A stretch of DNA of 47,412 nucleotides, taken from UBA1479 sp964012715 (GTDB lineage Bacteria; Pseudomonadota; Alphaproteobacteria; Rhodospirillales; Casp-alpha2). Below are positions 8,198 to 16,553 of the stretch, in pieces (positions within the stretch are counted from its first letter, which is position 1; each line of letters opens with the position of its first letter). The stretch lies in contig CAXGUG010000020.1 of assembly GCA_964012715.1 (NCBI GenBank), positions 1-47,412 on the forward strand. The letters run 5' to 3'. Under the pieces are notes generated by a model. That model worked only from the letters and a program-made list of their open reading frames with translations, searched no databases and was not told the DNA's origin. The translations under genes and the position numbers were made by a program.

Positions 8198-9592
8198 ATG
8201 GGCGCAGACGCCGCGATGCACATCACCCAACCCATTCATGTTCAGCCGATCCCGTTCATCGATCCGGTGATCGCGTTCGAGGCTTTCGCCGATGACCCGG
8301 TCGCGGCCCTGCTCGACAGCGCCGATGCCGTCGGCGGGCGCGGGCGCTATGCCTTCCTGGCGGGCGATCCCTATCACGTGATCGAGGCCGGGGCCGAAGA
8401 CGACCCGTTCGGACAATTGGCGTGTGAACTGGCCCGGCTGCGCACGGAATCGGTGCCGGGCCTGCCGCCGTTCCAAACCGGCGCGATCGGTGTTTTGGGT
8501 TATGAATTGGGCGCGGCGTTGGAACGCCTGCCCGACCGCAAGACGGGCGGCCTGAATTTCCCAGACATGTTCATGGGCTTCTACGACACCGTCGCGGTGT
8601 TCGATATGAAGCTGAACAAGGCCTGGGTCGTCGCCTGCAACGCGGTTCAAGGCGCCGGCCGGCGCAGCGGCCCCGACACCCGCGCGCGCGCCATGGCCGA
8701 GCGCATCGCCGCCGCCCGCCCCGCCCGCGAGCCGGGAAGCTTCGGCGCGCGGTGGCGTCCGGACCAAACCCGCGTGGAGATGGAGGCGCGCATTGCCCGC
8801 GCCATCGAATACATCCATCTGGGCGACATCTTTCAGGCCAATATCACGCAGCGCTACCTGACCGACCTGCCGGACGGCGTGCGCCCTTATGACGTTTACC
8901 GTCGCCTGCGGGGGATATCCTCGGCCCCGTTCGCGGCATTCCTCAATTGCGGGCCTGGTCGAGCCGTGATCTCGGCTTCGCCGGAACGGTTCCTGTCCTT
9001 AAGCCCCGGTGGGCGGATTGAAACCCGGCCGATCAAGGGCACCCGCCCGCGCGGCGTGACCACCGACGAAGACCGCGCCCTGGCCGCCGCCCTGATCGCC
9101 AGTGAAAAGGACCGCGCGGAAAACCTGATGATCGTCGATCTGTTGCGCAACGACCTGTCGCGGGTCGCCCAGGTCGGCTCGGTCAAGGTGTCGAAGCTGT
9201 TCGAGCTGGAAACCTTTTCCCGCGTTCATCACTTGGTGTCGGAAGTTTGTGCCGACATCGCCGAGGGCCTGGACGCGGTCGATCTTTTGCGGGCGACGTT
9301 CCCCGGCGGCTCGATCACCGGTGCGCCGAAAATCCGCGCCATGGAAATCATTCACGAACTTGAGCCTGTGCCGCGCGGGCCCTATTGCGGGGCCGTCGCC
9401 TGGATGGGCTTCGACGGGGCGATGGATTCCTCCATCGCCATCCGCACCCTGACCTATGCCGACGGCCTGGTCGCGGCCCAGGCGGGCGGCGGCATTGTCG
9501 CCGACAGCGACCCGGCGGACGAATTCGATGAATCGATCACCAAGATCAAGCCGCTCCTGGCGGCCCTGGACGATAAGGTGACCATGCCATGA
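8198..9592 (+). CDS. pabB: Aminodeoxychorismate synthase component I PabB
   Basis: PabB converts chorismate and ammonia to 4-amino-4-deoxychorismate for folate synthesis. The chorismate-binding C-terminal half contains RPIKGTRPRG. The Lys in PIKGT marks PabB, whereas anthranilate synthase TrpE has Ala there. LLRNDLSRV, GSITGAPKIRAMEII and AQAGGGIVADSDP complete the family motifs. At 464 residues it has the usual length. The start at 8198 follows AAAGG; MHITQ at 8216 is an alternative. It overlaps the next gene by 4 bp (ATGA). The glutaminase partner PabA is not in this window. Confidence 0.88.
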   Translation: MGADAAMHITQPIHVQPIPFIDPVIAFEAFADDPVAALLDSADAVGGRGRYAFLAGDPYHVIEAGAEDDPFGQLACELARLRTESVPGLPPFQTGAIGVLGYELGAALERLPDRKTGGLNFPDMFMGFYDTVAVFDMKLNKAWVVACNAVQGAGRRSGPDTRARAMAERIAAARPAREPGSFGARWRPDQTRVEMEARIARAIEYIHLGDIFQANITQRYLTDLPDGVRPYDVYRRLRGISSAPFAAFLNCGPGRAVISASPERFLSLSPGGRIETRPIKGTRPRGVTTDEDRALAAALIASEKDRAENLMIVDLLRNDLSRVAQVGSVKVSKLFELETFSRVHHLVSEVCADIAEGLDAVDLLRATFPGGSITGAPKIRAMEIIHELEPVPRGPYCGAVAWMGFDGAMDSSIAIRTLTYADGLVAAQAGGGIVADSDPADEFDESITKIKPLLAALDDKVTMP

Positions 9593-10407
9593 CCCAGCCC
9601 AGCCCCACCATCGACCTGAACGGCGAGCTGATTGCGGCCGACGCGGCCCGGATCAGCCCGTTCGACCGGGGGTTTACCCTGGGCGACGGAATTTTCGAAA
9701 GCCTGCGGGTGCGCGGCGGTCAGCCGGACTTCCTGGCCGAGCATCTGGCGCGTCTGCGCCAAGCGGCGAAGGTGTTGGCCCTCCCCCTGCCGTTGGACGA
9801 CGCGGAAATCGAAGCGCGGATGGTCCGCCTGATCGCCGCCAACGAGATGCCGGAGGGGGCGATGCGCCTGACCGTCAGCCGGGGCGTGGCGGCGCGCGGC
9901 GTGGCCGCCCCCGCGGCGGCGGATTGCCGCCCGACGGTGATCCTGTCCCTGCACCCTCTGCCGCCGACCCGGCACGCACCGGTCAAGGCCGTGATCGCCA
10001 CGGTGACGCGGCGCAACGAGCAGTCGCCCCTTTCCGGAATCAAGGCCGCACCGTACCTCGACAACGTCCTGGCCCTGGACGAAGCCAAGGCGCGGGGTGC
10101 GCAGGATGCCGTGTTGTTGAACACGGCGGGCCGTGTCGCCTCGGCCTGTTACGCCAACTTGTTCGCGGTAATCGACGGGCGGCTGGTTACCCCGCCGAGG
10201 ACCGACGGCCCCTTGCCGGGGATCGCGCGGGCGCGGGTGCTGGCGACGATGGCGGGGGTGGAACAAAGCCTGATGCCGGGCGACCTGGTCCGCGCCGACG
10301 AAATCTTCCTGACCAACAGTCTGGGGGTGCGCGGCGTCGTCGATCTGGATGGGCGCGCCTTATCCGAAGGGCCAATAACAGCCCAGGCACGAGATCTTAT
10401 TAAATAG
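9589..10407 (+). CDS. pabC: Class IV aminotransferase, probable aminodeoxychorismate lyase PabC
   Basis: A fold-type IV PLP enzyme of 272 residues. The N-terminal FDRGFTLGDGIFESLRV and the PLP-binding Lys in SGIKAAPYLDNVLAL are typical. Its start overlaps the pabB stop, so 4-amino-4-deoxychorismate lyase is the most likely role; a D-amino-acid or branched-chain aminotransferase is the alternative. Unusually, the motif that normally holds the Glu contacting the PLP ring nitrogen (G-x-V-x-E-x4-NLF) reads GRVASACYANLF, with Ser in place of Glu. Confidence 0.75.
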   Translation: MTQPSPTIDLNGELIAADAARISPFDRGFTLGDGIFESLRVRGGQPDFLAEHLARLRQAAKVLALPLPLDDAEIEARMVRLIAANEMPEGAMRLTVSRGVAARGVAAPAAADCRPTVILSLHPLPPTRHAPVKAVIATVTRRNEQSPLSGIKAAPYLDNVLALDEAKARGAQDAVLLNTAGRVASACYANLFAVIDGRLVTPPRTDGPLPGIARARVLATMAGVEQSLMPGDLVRADEIFLTNSLGVRGVVDLDGRALSEGPITAQARDLIK

Positions 10408-10425
10408 GATCAACAATCTGATCTT

Positions 10426-10857
10426 TTAAATGAACAGGATCGCCCCGTCCTTGGAGGCGTCGTTCAGGAAGGTCACCAAGCCGCCCGGCTGCACCGCTAC
10501 GTCGGCGCGGAGCTTCATCTCTTCCAAATCACGGGCGCGCAGGCCCATCTCGCAGATCATGAAGGTCACGCCCATTTCGACGCAGGACGCGAGCAGAACC
10601 TCGAACGTCGCAACGCCCTTGGCTTCGAAGGTGTCGTCCATGGCGCCGCCGTCGGCGGCGTCGGTCTGCGACACGGGCAAGGCGCGCCAGGCTTCGTATT
10701 CGCCCAGGGCTTTGCAGGCGTCCATGGTGAAAAACAGCGTCACCGCCCGACCGATCGCGGCCGCGGCGGCGGCGGTCGCCAGGGCGTAATGGATCTTGTC
10801 GAAAGCGCCGGTGTAAACGACGACCGAGAGCTTATCCGGTGGTGCAGATTCGGCCAT
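10426..10857 (-). CDS. DsrE/DsrF-like sulfur relay family protein
   Basis: A 143-residue soluble alpha/beta protein of the DsrE/F type. It shows SVVVYTGAFDKIHYAL, FFTMDACKAL and FMICEMGLRARDLE. C102, in the ICEMG loop, corresponds to the reactive Cys of DsrE-like proteins; C48 and C92 are also present. Its start lies within the last 26 bp of moeB, so the two are translationally coupled. Together with moeB and cysK upstream this suggests a role in persulfide transfer, not proven. It is convergent with pabC, only 18 bp apart. Confidence 0.75.
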   Translation of the reverse strand: MAESAPPDKLSVVVYTGAFDKIHYALATAAAAAAIGRAVTLFFTMDACKALGEYEAWRALPVSQTDAADGGAMDDTFEAKGVATFEVLLASCVEMGVTFMICEMGLRARDLEEMKLRADVAVQPGGLVTFLNDASKDGAILFI

Positions 10858-11677
10858 CGCCCGCACCTTCATGAATGGACAGATCGGTGATCGTCGGCTG
10901 GTCGCCGCAGAGCGGACAGCCGGGGTCAGCCTTGACCTTGATCTTACGGAAATTCGCGGCCAAGCCGTCGTAAACCAGCAGGCTGCCGGACAAGCTGTCG
11001 CCGATCCCCAGCAATTCCTTGAGGATTTCCATGGCCTGCAACGATCCCATGGTGCCGCAAAGCGCGCCCAGCACCCCGGCCTCGGCGCAGGACGGAATTT
11101 GCCCCGGTGGCGGTGGTTCGCGGAAGATGCAGCGATAGCACGGCCCATGATGGCCCGCGTCGTCCGTGGCATGGGCCTTGAACGTCGCCAATTGCCCGTC
11201 GAACCGCAGGATCGCGGCGCTAACCAGGGGCTTGCCGGCGAAATAGGCGGCATCGTTGACCAGGAAGCGGGTTTCGAAATTGTCCGAGCCGTCGGCGACC
11301 AGATCATACTGCGAAATCAGGTCCAGGGCGTTGTCCGGCCCGATCCGCGTTTGATGGGCGTGCAGGGTCACGTCCGGATTGATCGCGGCCAGGGTCGCCT
11401 TCGCGCTTTCGACCTTGGGGCGGCCGATATCGGCGGTGCCATGGGCGATCTGGCGCTGCAGGTTCGACAGATCGACCCGGTCGTCGTCGACCACGCCGAT
11501 GGTTCCGACCCCGGCGGCGCCCAGATACATCAACAAGGGCGAGCCCAAGCCCCCCGCGCCGATCACCAGGACCCGGCTGTTCAACAGCTTGGCCTGACCG
11601 ACGCCGCCGACTTCCTTCAACAGGATGTGGCGGGCGTAGCGGTTGACCTGGTCCTCGGTGAAATCGGTGAAATCCAT
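10832..11677 (-). CDS. moeB: ThiF/MoeB-type adenylyltransferase
   Basis: An E1-like enzyme of 281 residues that adenylates the C-terminus of a ubiquitin-fold sulfur carrier (MoaD or ThiS). The nucleotide loop GAGGLGSPLLMYL, the NLQRQI segment with its Arg, and two zinc CxxC motifs (CYRC and CPLC) are present. There is no C-terminal rhodanese domain. The substrate is probably MoaD, but ThiS-type use is possible. It sits between cysK and the DsrE-like gene on the same strand. Confidence 0.85.
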   Translation of the reverse strand: MDFTDFTEDQVNRYARHILLKEVGGVGQAKLLNSRVLVIGAGGLGSPLLMYLGAAGVGTIGVVDDDRVDLSNLQRQIAHGTADIGRPKVESAKATLAAINPDVTLHAHQTRIGPDNALDLISQYDLVADGSDNFETRFLVNDAAYFAGKPLVSAAILRFDGQLATFKAHATDDAGHHGPCYRCIFREPPPPGQIPSCAEAGVLGALCGTMGSLQAMEILKELLGIGDSLSGSLLVYDGLAANFRKIKVKADPGCPLCGDQPTITDLSIHEGAGDGRICTTG

Positions 11678-11707
11678 GGACGCTTGATGCCGTTATTCGC
11701 CCAGAAC

Positions 11708-12679
11708 TTACTCGCCGAGCCCGGCGAACAGGTCCGTGGACAGGTAGCGCTCGGCGAAGCTCGGCATGATCACAACGATGCGCTTATTTTTAAAATCCGG
11801 CCGTGCAGAGACTTCCAGCGCTGCCGCCAGGGCCGCGCCGGACGAGATGCCGCAGGGCAGGCCTTCCAGGCGGGCTGACTTCCGGGCCGTTTCAATGGCC
11901 CGGTCATTGCCGATCTGCAGGACTTCGTCGATTTCCTTGGTATCCAGGATCGGCGGCACGAACCCGGCGCCGATGCCTTGAATCTTATGCGGGCCGGGCA
12001 GGCCGCCGGACAGCACGGCGCTGTCTTCGGGCTCGACCGCGATGACCTTCAGGTCCGGGTTGTATTTGCGCAGCACCTGGGCGCAGCCGGTCAGGGTCCC
12101 GCCGGTGCCGACACCGGAGACCAGAACATCGACCTTACCGCCCGTGTCGCGCCAGATTTCTTCCGCCGTGGTGTTGCGGTGAACCTCGGGATTGGCGGGG
12201 TTTTCGAACTGCTGCAGCATGATCGCGCCGGGCGTCTGATCGACGATTTCCTGCGCCTTTTCGATCGCGCCGCGCATGCCTTGCGGGGCCGGGGTCAGCA
12301 CCAGATCGGCGCCCAGCAGATAAAGCATCTTGCGCCGCTCCAGCGACATGCTCTCCGGCATGGTCAGGATCAGCTTGTAGCCCTTGGCGGCGGCGACGAA
12401 GGCCAGGGCGATGCCCGTATTGCCCGAGGTCGGTTCGACCAGGGTCGCACCCGGCTTGATCCGACCGTCCCGTTCGGCGGCCTCGATCATGTTCAGGCCG
12501 ATGCGATCCTTGACCGAGGCCATGGGATTGAAGAACTCCAGCTTGCCGATGATATCCGCGCTGACGCCCGCGTCTTCGGCCAGGCGCTTCAGGCGGACCA
12601 GCGGGGTCGCGCCCACCGTATCGATGATGCTGTCATAGATACGGCCGCGAAATTCGCCGTTGTCTTTCGCCTGGGTCAT
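11708..12679 (-). CDS. cysK: Cysteine synthase CysK
   Basis: O-acetylserine sulfhydrylase, making cysteine from O-acetylserine and sulfide with PLP. The PLP-binding Lys is in NPMASVKDRIG, the phosphate loop is TSGNTGIAL, and GTGGTLTG and ISSGAA follow. At 323 residues it has the normal length. It lies 58 bp downstream of an Rrf2-family regulator on the same strand, an arrangement in which the regulator often senses cysteine supply. Confidence 0.93.
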   Translation of the reverse strand: MTQAKDNGEFRGRIYDSIIDTVGATPLVRLKRLAEDAGVSADIIGKLEFFNPMASVKDRIGLNMIEAAERDGRIKPGATLVEPTSGNTGIALAFVAAAKGYKLILTMPESMSLERRKMLYLLGADLVLTPAPQGMRGAIEKAQEIVDQTPGAIMLQQFENPANPEVHRNTTAEEIWRDTGGKVDVLVSGVGTGGTLTGCAQVLRKYNPDLKVIAVEPEDSAVLSGGLPGPHKIQGIGAGFVPPILDTKEIDEVLQIGNDRAIETARKSARLEGLPCGISSGAALAAALEVSARPDFKNKRIVVIMPSFAERYLSTDLFAGLGE

Positions 12680-12737
12680 AAGGTGCTCTCCTCCGCGGAT
12701 GGGGTCGGTTTGGGGTCTGTCCTCTTAGATGAGGATG

Positions 12738-13193
12738 TCAGATGGTGAAATCCAGGTTTGGTCGGCCTTCGCTTTCCACGCCGGACTGATTGGCCTTCAG
12801 GCACATCTCGTCGATGGTCGTTTCGTCAAGGCGGGCCATGGCGGCTTCGCGCAGGTCGGTCCACAGCGGGCGGACCACCTTGATGCCCAGGTCCGAGCCG
12901 CTGGTGTCTTCCAGCAATTCATCCGTGGTGTCGTCGCCGGCGATCACGCGGACGATCTCGCCCACGGTGATGCGCCGCCGTTCCCGCGCCAGGCGATACC
13001 CGCCCTTGGGCCCCCGCACGCCGACCAGGATGTCGGCCTTGACCAGCTGTTGCAGGGCCTGTTCCAGATAGCGCCGGGGAATTCCCTGACGGCGAGTAAT
13101 ATCGCGGCTTTGCACCGGTTGCGCGCCCATGTGATAGGCCACGTCCAATACCGCCTCGATGGCGTACAACGTCTTCTTGGATAGTTTCAGCAT
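12738..13193 (-). CDS. Rrf2-family transcriptional regulator (CymR-like)
   Basis: A 151-residue Rrf2 protein with an N-terminal winged helix. LKLSKKTLYAIEAVLDVAY is followed by recognition segment IPRRYLEQALQQLVKADIL and wing GVRGPKGGYRLAR. The three clustered cysteines that ligate the Fe-S cluster in IscR and NsrR are absent; only one Cys, near the C-terminus, is present. Its place just before cysK suggests a CymR-like regulator of cysteine synthesis. It follows dut by 3 bp, so it may be read from the dut/coaBC transcript. Confidence 0.85.
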   Translation of the reverse strand: MLKLSKKTLYAIEAVLDVAYHMGAQPVQSRDITRRQGIPRRYLEQALQQLVKADILVGVRGPKGGYRLARERRRITVGEIVRVIAGDDTTDELLEDTSGSDLGIKVVRPLWTDLREAAMARLDETTIDEMCLKANQSGVESEGRPNLDFTI

Positions 13194-13196
13194 GGC

Positions 13197-13655
13197 TCAG
13201 CCGCCCCCTATTCCAGTTGAGCCGAACCCGCCAGCCCCCCGCGCAGTGTCGTCCAGACTGTCGGTTTCGGCCCAGGCGACCTGCGTCACCGGGGCCACGA
13301 CCATCTGTGCGATGCGCATGGCAGGTTCTATTTCGAAGGTTTCGTTACTTAAATTCACTAAAATGACTTTAACTTCGCCGCGGTAGTCGGCATCGACCGT
13401 GCCGGGGCTGTTCAACACCGTAACCCCGTGCTTGGCCGCCAGGCCGGAACGCGGCCGCACCTGGGCCTCGTATCCAACCGGCAGCGCCAGAGCGAGGCCC
13501 GTCGGCACCAGGGCGCGGCCCATGGGGGCCAGCGTCATCGGCGCATCGATGGCCGCCATCAGGTCCATGCCCGCAGATCCCTCTGTTGCGTAGGACGGCA
13601 GGGGCAGGCCGGCGCCATGGGGCAGCCGCTGAATGGGAACGGTCACATGCTTCAT
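13197..13655 (-). CDS. dut: dUTP diphosphatase Dut
   Basis: It hydrolyses dUTP to dUMP, keeping uracil out of DNA and feeding dTMP synthesis. All five motifs of the trimeric dUTPase are seen in order: GSAGMDL, PRSGLAAKHG, NSPGTVDADYRGE, RIAQMVV and the Gly-rich C-terminal tail GAGGFGSTG. It has 152 residues. Its ATG overlaps the coaBC stop by 4 bp, which implies translational coupling. Confidence 0.94.
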   Translation of the reverse strand: MKHVTVPIQRLPHGAGLPLPSYATEGSAGMDLMAAIDAPMTLAPMGRALVPTGLALALPVGYEAQVRPRSGLAAKHGVTVLNSPGTVDADYRGEVKVILVNLSNETFEIEPAMRIAQMVVAPVTQVAWAETDSLDDTARGAGGFGSTGIGGG

Positions 13656-14893
13656 TTGGAAATCGGGTCCGTGGCGGCAGAGTGTTCAGCGGCCTGATCG
13701 GTGAAATGATCGGCGATGCGCCGCGCCAACTGCTCGCCGACTTGCGCCTTCGACAGGGCGGGCCAGTCCTCGACCCCCGCCTCGGTCACGAGATGCAGGC
13801 GGTTGCTGTCGCCGCCGAAGGTGCCGGTTTCCGGGGAAACGTCGTTGGCGCAGATCCAGTCACAGCCTTTCTTGGCCAGTTTGGCCTGGGCATGGCGGAC
13901 CACCTTTTCCGTTTCGGCAGCAAAACCAACCACGAGTTCAGGCCGCTTGGCGCCTGCTTGCGACAACGTCGCCAGGATGTCGGGGTTTTCGGCCAGGGAC
14001 AGGCTCGGCAGGGCCTTGCCGTCCTTTTTCATCTTTTCCGGCGCCTGATCGGCGGTCCGCCAATCGGCCACGGCGGCGGCGCAGACGGCGATGTCGGCGG
14101 GCAGGGCCTCGGTGCAGGCGGCCAGCATGTCGCGCGCCGTCTCCACATGCACGGTGGCGACGCCGACGGGATCCTTCAGGGTCACGGGCCCCGTCACCAG
14201 GGTCACCCGCGCGCCCAGGGCCGCCAGGGCCGTGGCGATGGCGTGACCTTGTTTGCCTGACGATCGGTTGGCGATGTAGCGCACCGGATCGATCGGTTCG
14301 TGCGTCGGGCCGCTGGTCACAAGGGCATGTTTCCCTGCAAGCGGCCGTCCGCCGTGAAAGAACGCGATTAAGGCTTCGGCGATATCCAGCGGCTCGGTCA
14401 TCCGCCCGGGCCCAAATTCGCCACAGGCCATATCGCCGGATTCCGGGCCGATCACGGTCACGCCGCGGGCCTTCAGGGTCTCGATATTGGCTTGGGTCGC
14501 GGCATGCTCCCACATCCGCACGTTCATCGCCGGGGCAACCAGGACCGGTTTGTCCGTGGCCAAGAGCGCCGTGGTCGCCAGGTCGCTCGCCAGGCCGGCC
14601 GCCATCTTGGCCAGCACGTCGGCGGTCGCCGGGGCGACCAGCAGCACGTCGGCATCGCGGCTGAGTTGGATATGGCCCATTTCCTGTTCGTCCGTCAGAT
14701 CGAACAGATCGCGGTAGACCTTGTCGCCCGACACGGCGCCCAGCGCCAGGGGGGAAACGAACTCGGCCCCGCCCGCTGTCAGGACACAGCGAACCGCGGC
14801 TCCCCGCTCTTTCAAGCGGCGCACCAGATCGGGTGTTTTATAGGCGGCGATGCCGCCGGTCACGATCAGCAGTATCCGTTTACCGGAAAGCAT
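13652..14893 (-). CDS. coaBC: Bifunctional PPC decarboxylase / phosphopantothenate-cysteine ligase CoaBC
   Basis: It joins cysteine to 4'-phosphopantothenate and decarboxylates the product in CoA synthesis. The N-terminal flavin-dependent CoaC domain (about 1-185) shows PAMNVRMW and the substrate lid with Cys, MACGEFGPGRM. The C-terminal CoaB domain starts with VTSGPTHEPIDPVRYIANRS and includes ICANDV. It has 413 residues. The dut gene downstream overlaps it. A dut-coaBC pairing is common in proteobacteria. Confidence 0.93.
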   Translation of the reverse strand: MLSGKRILLIVTGGIAAYKTPDLVRRLKERGAAVRCVLTAGGAEFVSPLALGAVSGDKVYRDLFDLTDEQEMGHIQLSRDADVLLVAPATADVLAKMAAGLASDLATTALLATDKPVLVAPAMNVRMWEHAATQANIETLKARGVTVIGPESGDMACGEFGPGRMTEPLDIAEALIAFFHGGRPLAGKHALVTSGPTHEPIDPVRYIANRSSGKQGHAIATALAALGARVTLVTGPVTLKDPVGVATVHVETARDMLAACTEALPADIAVCAAAVADWRTADQAPEKMKKDGKALPSLSLAENPDILATLSQAGAKRPELVVGFAAETEKVVRHAQAKLAKKGCDWICANDVSPETGTFGGDSNRLHLVTEAGVEDWPALSKAQVGEQLARRIADHFTDQAAEHSAATDPISK

Positions 14894-14978
14894 GACCTAG
14901 ATGTCCCATACGCGCCGGTATGCTCCGGCGTTTTATGAAATTACGCTCAAGATGTGTACTTAAAGTAAATTTTACCCC

Positions 14979-14995
14979 ACGGCAAGCAATGCCGT
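14979..14995 (-). terminator. Weak hairpin after ubiB
   Basis: ACGGCA and TGCCGT (14979-14984 and 14990-14995) form a 6-bp stem seven bases past the ubiB stop. On the minus strand it is followed by GGGGTAAAATTT, not a true U run. It is a possible terminator between ubiB and coaBC. Confidence 0.25.
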
Positions 14996-15001
14996 ACGGG
15001 A

Positions 15002-16543
15002 TTATGACATAACGTTGTAGGCGAATATCGCAGCCAGCAACGCGACCACAAGCCAAAGCACGAACGGCGTGCGGTTCGTACCCTCTCCGTCGCGCAACAG
15101 GCGCACGGTTTCGGGGTCCAATGTCAGGCGCCCTTCGGCCATGCGGCGGGCGCCGATTTCCAGGTCTTCCATCAGACGGGGCAGGCGTTCGGCAGCCTCG
15201 ACCAATCCCTGAACCGTATCGGCGACGCGGGCTTCGGGGCCCAGGTTGGCGCGCATCCACTCTTCAATCAGCGGCCGCGCCAGCACCCACATGTTGGTGT
15301 CGGGGTAAAGCTTGCGGCTCACACCCTCGGCGGTCAGCATGGTTTTCTGCAACAACAGCAATTGCGGCTGCGTTTCCATGGCGAAGGTCTCGGTCACCTG
15401 GAACAACTGACCCAACAGGCGGGCGACGGAAATCTCGTTCTGCGGTTTGTCCAGGATCGGCTCGGCAATCGACCGGCAGGCCTGGGTGAAGGCATCGACG
15501 GATTTATGCCGAGGAACCCAACCGGCTTCGAAATGAACTTCGGCGGCGCGGCGATAGTCGCGCGTCAGGAAGCCCAGCAGCATTTCGCCCAAGGTTCGGC
15601 GGGTCTTGTGGTCGACCCGGCCCATGATCCCGAAATCGACCGCCCCGATGGCTCCGTCCGGCATCACGAACAGATTGCCGGGGTGCAGATCGGCATGAAA
15701 GAAGCCGTCCCGGAAAACCTGGTTGAAGAATGACTTGGCGGCGTTTTCGACCACGGTGCGCGTGTCGATCCCGGCGGCGACCACGGCATCGACGTCATTG
15801 ATCGGAATGCCGTCGATCCGGCCGGTGGTCAGGACCCGCGCCCCCGTGCGGCCCCAATCCACGACCGGCACGATGAAAGTCGGATCGCCTTCGAAATTAT
15901 CCGCCATCTCGGCGGCGGCGGCGGCTTCGAACCGAAGGTCCATTTCCATCTCGACCGATTGGGCGATGGTTTCCACGATCTCGCGCGGTTTCAGGCGCTT
16001 CAGGTCGGGGCGGGCGCGCTCGACCACCTTCGCCGTCCAGCGGAACAGGTCCAGGTCGCGGCGAAAGCGGGTTTCGATGCCGGGGCGCAGGATCTTGACC
16101 GCGACCTGTTCGCCCTCGGTCGTTTCGGCGAAATGCACCTGGGCGATGGAGGCGGCGGCGACCGGCTCTGGGTCGAACGAGGAATATAGTTCCTCCAGCG
16201 GCACCTGAAATTCCTGTTCGATGGCGTCGCGCGCCTGTTCGAACGAAAACGGCGGCAGATCGTCCTGCAGCTGGGCCAGGTCCTGGGTGATTTCCTCGCC
16301 CAACAGGTCGGGGCGGGTCGACAGCGCCTGTCCCAGCTTGATGAAGCTGGGTCCCGCCTCGGCCAGGGCGCGGGCCAGGCGTTCGCCCGGTCGTCCCGGG
16401 GCGCTGCGGCTCGACAGCATCTTGGCGATGCGGACAATCCCGGGCGCTACGCCCAGGTCTTCCAGGGGGAACAGGGCATCGTGCCGCGCCAGCAGACGGG
16501 CAAGGGAAAACAGCCGGGAGAGATTGCCGATGGTGCCGCTCAT
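15002..16543 (-). CDS. ubiB: UbiB/ABC1/ADCK atypical kinase family protein
   Basis: UbiB is an accessory protein of ubiquinone synthesis with an atypical protein-kinase-like fold and weak ATPase activity. The family KxGQ motif is in SFIKLGQALSTRPDLL. The Ala-rich nucleotide loop is VAAASIAQVHFAE, followed by DLHPGNLFV and AVDFGIMGRVD. A C-terminal transmembrane helix (FVLWLVVALLAAIFAYNVM) anchors it in the inner membrane. It has 513 residues and follows ubiE by 10 bp. Confidence 0.92.
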   Translation of the reverse strand: MSGTIGNLSRLFSLARLLARHDALFPLEDLGVAPGIVRIAKMLSSRSAPGRPGERLARALAEAGPSFIKLGQALSTRPDLLGEEITQDLAQLQDDLPPFSFEQARDAIEQEFQVPLEELYSSFDPEPVAAASIAQVHFAETTEGEQVAVKILRPGIETRFRRDLDLFRWTAKVVERARPDLKRLKPREIVETIAQSVEMEMDLRFEAAAAAEMADNFEGDPTFIVPVVDWGRTGARVLTTGRIDGIPINDVDAVVAAGIDTRTVVENAAKSFFNQVFRDGFFHADLHPGNLFVMPDGAIGAVDFGIMGRVDHKTRRTLGEMLLGFLTRDYRRAAEVHFEAGWVPRHKSVDAFTQACRSIAEPILDKPQNEISVARLLGQLFQVTETFAMETQPQLLLLQKTMLTAEGVSRKLYPDTNMWVLARPLIEEWMRANLGPEARVADTVQGLVEAAERLPRLMEDLEIGARRMAEGRLTLDPETVRLLRDGEGTNRTPFVLWLVVALLAAIFAYNVMS

Positions 16544-16553
16544 GGTCGGATCG

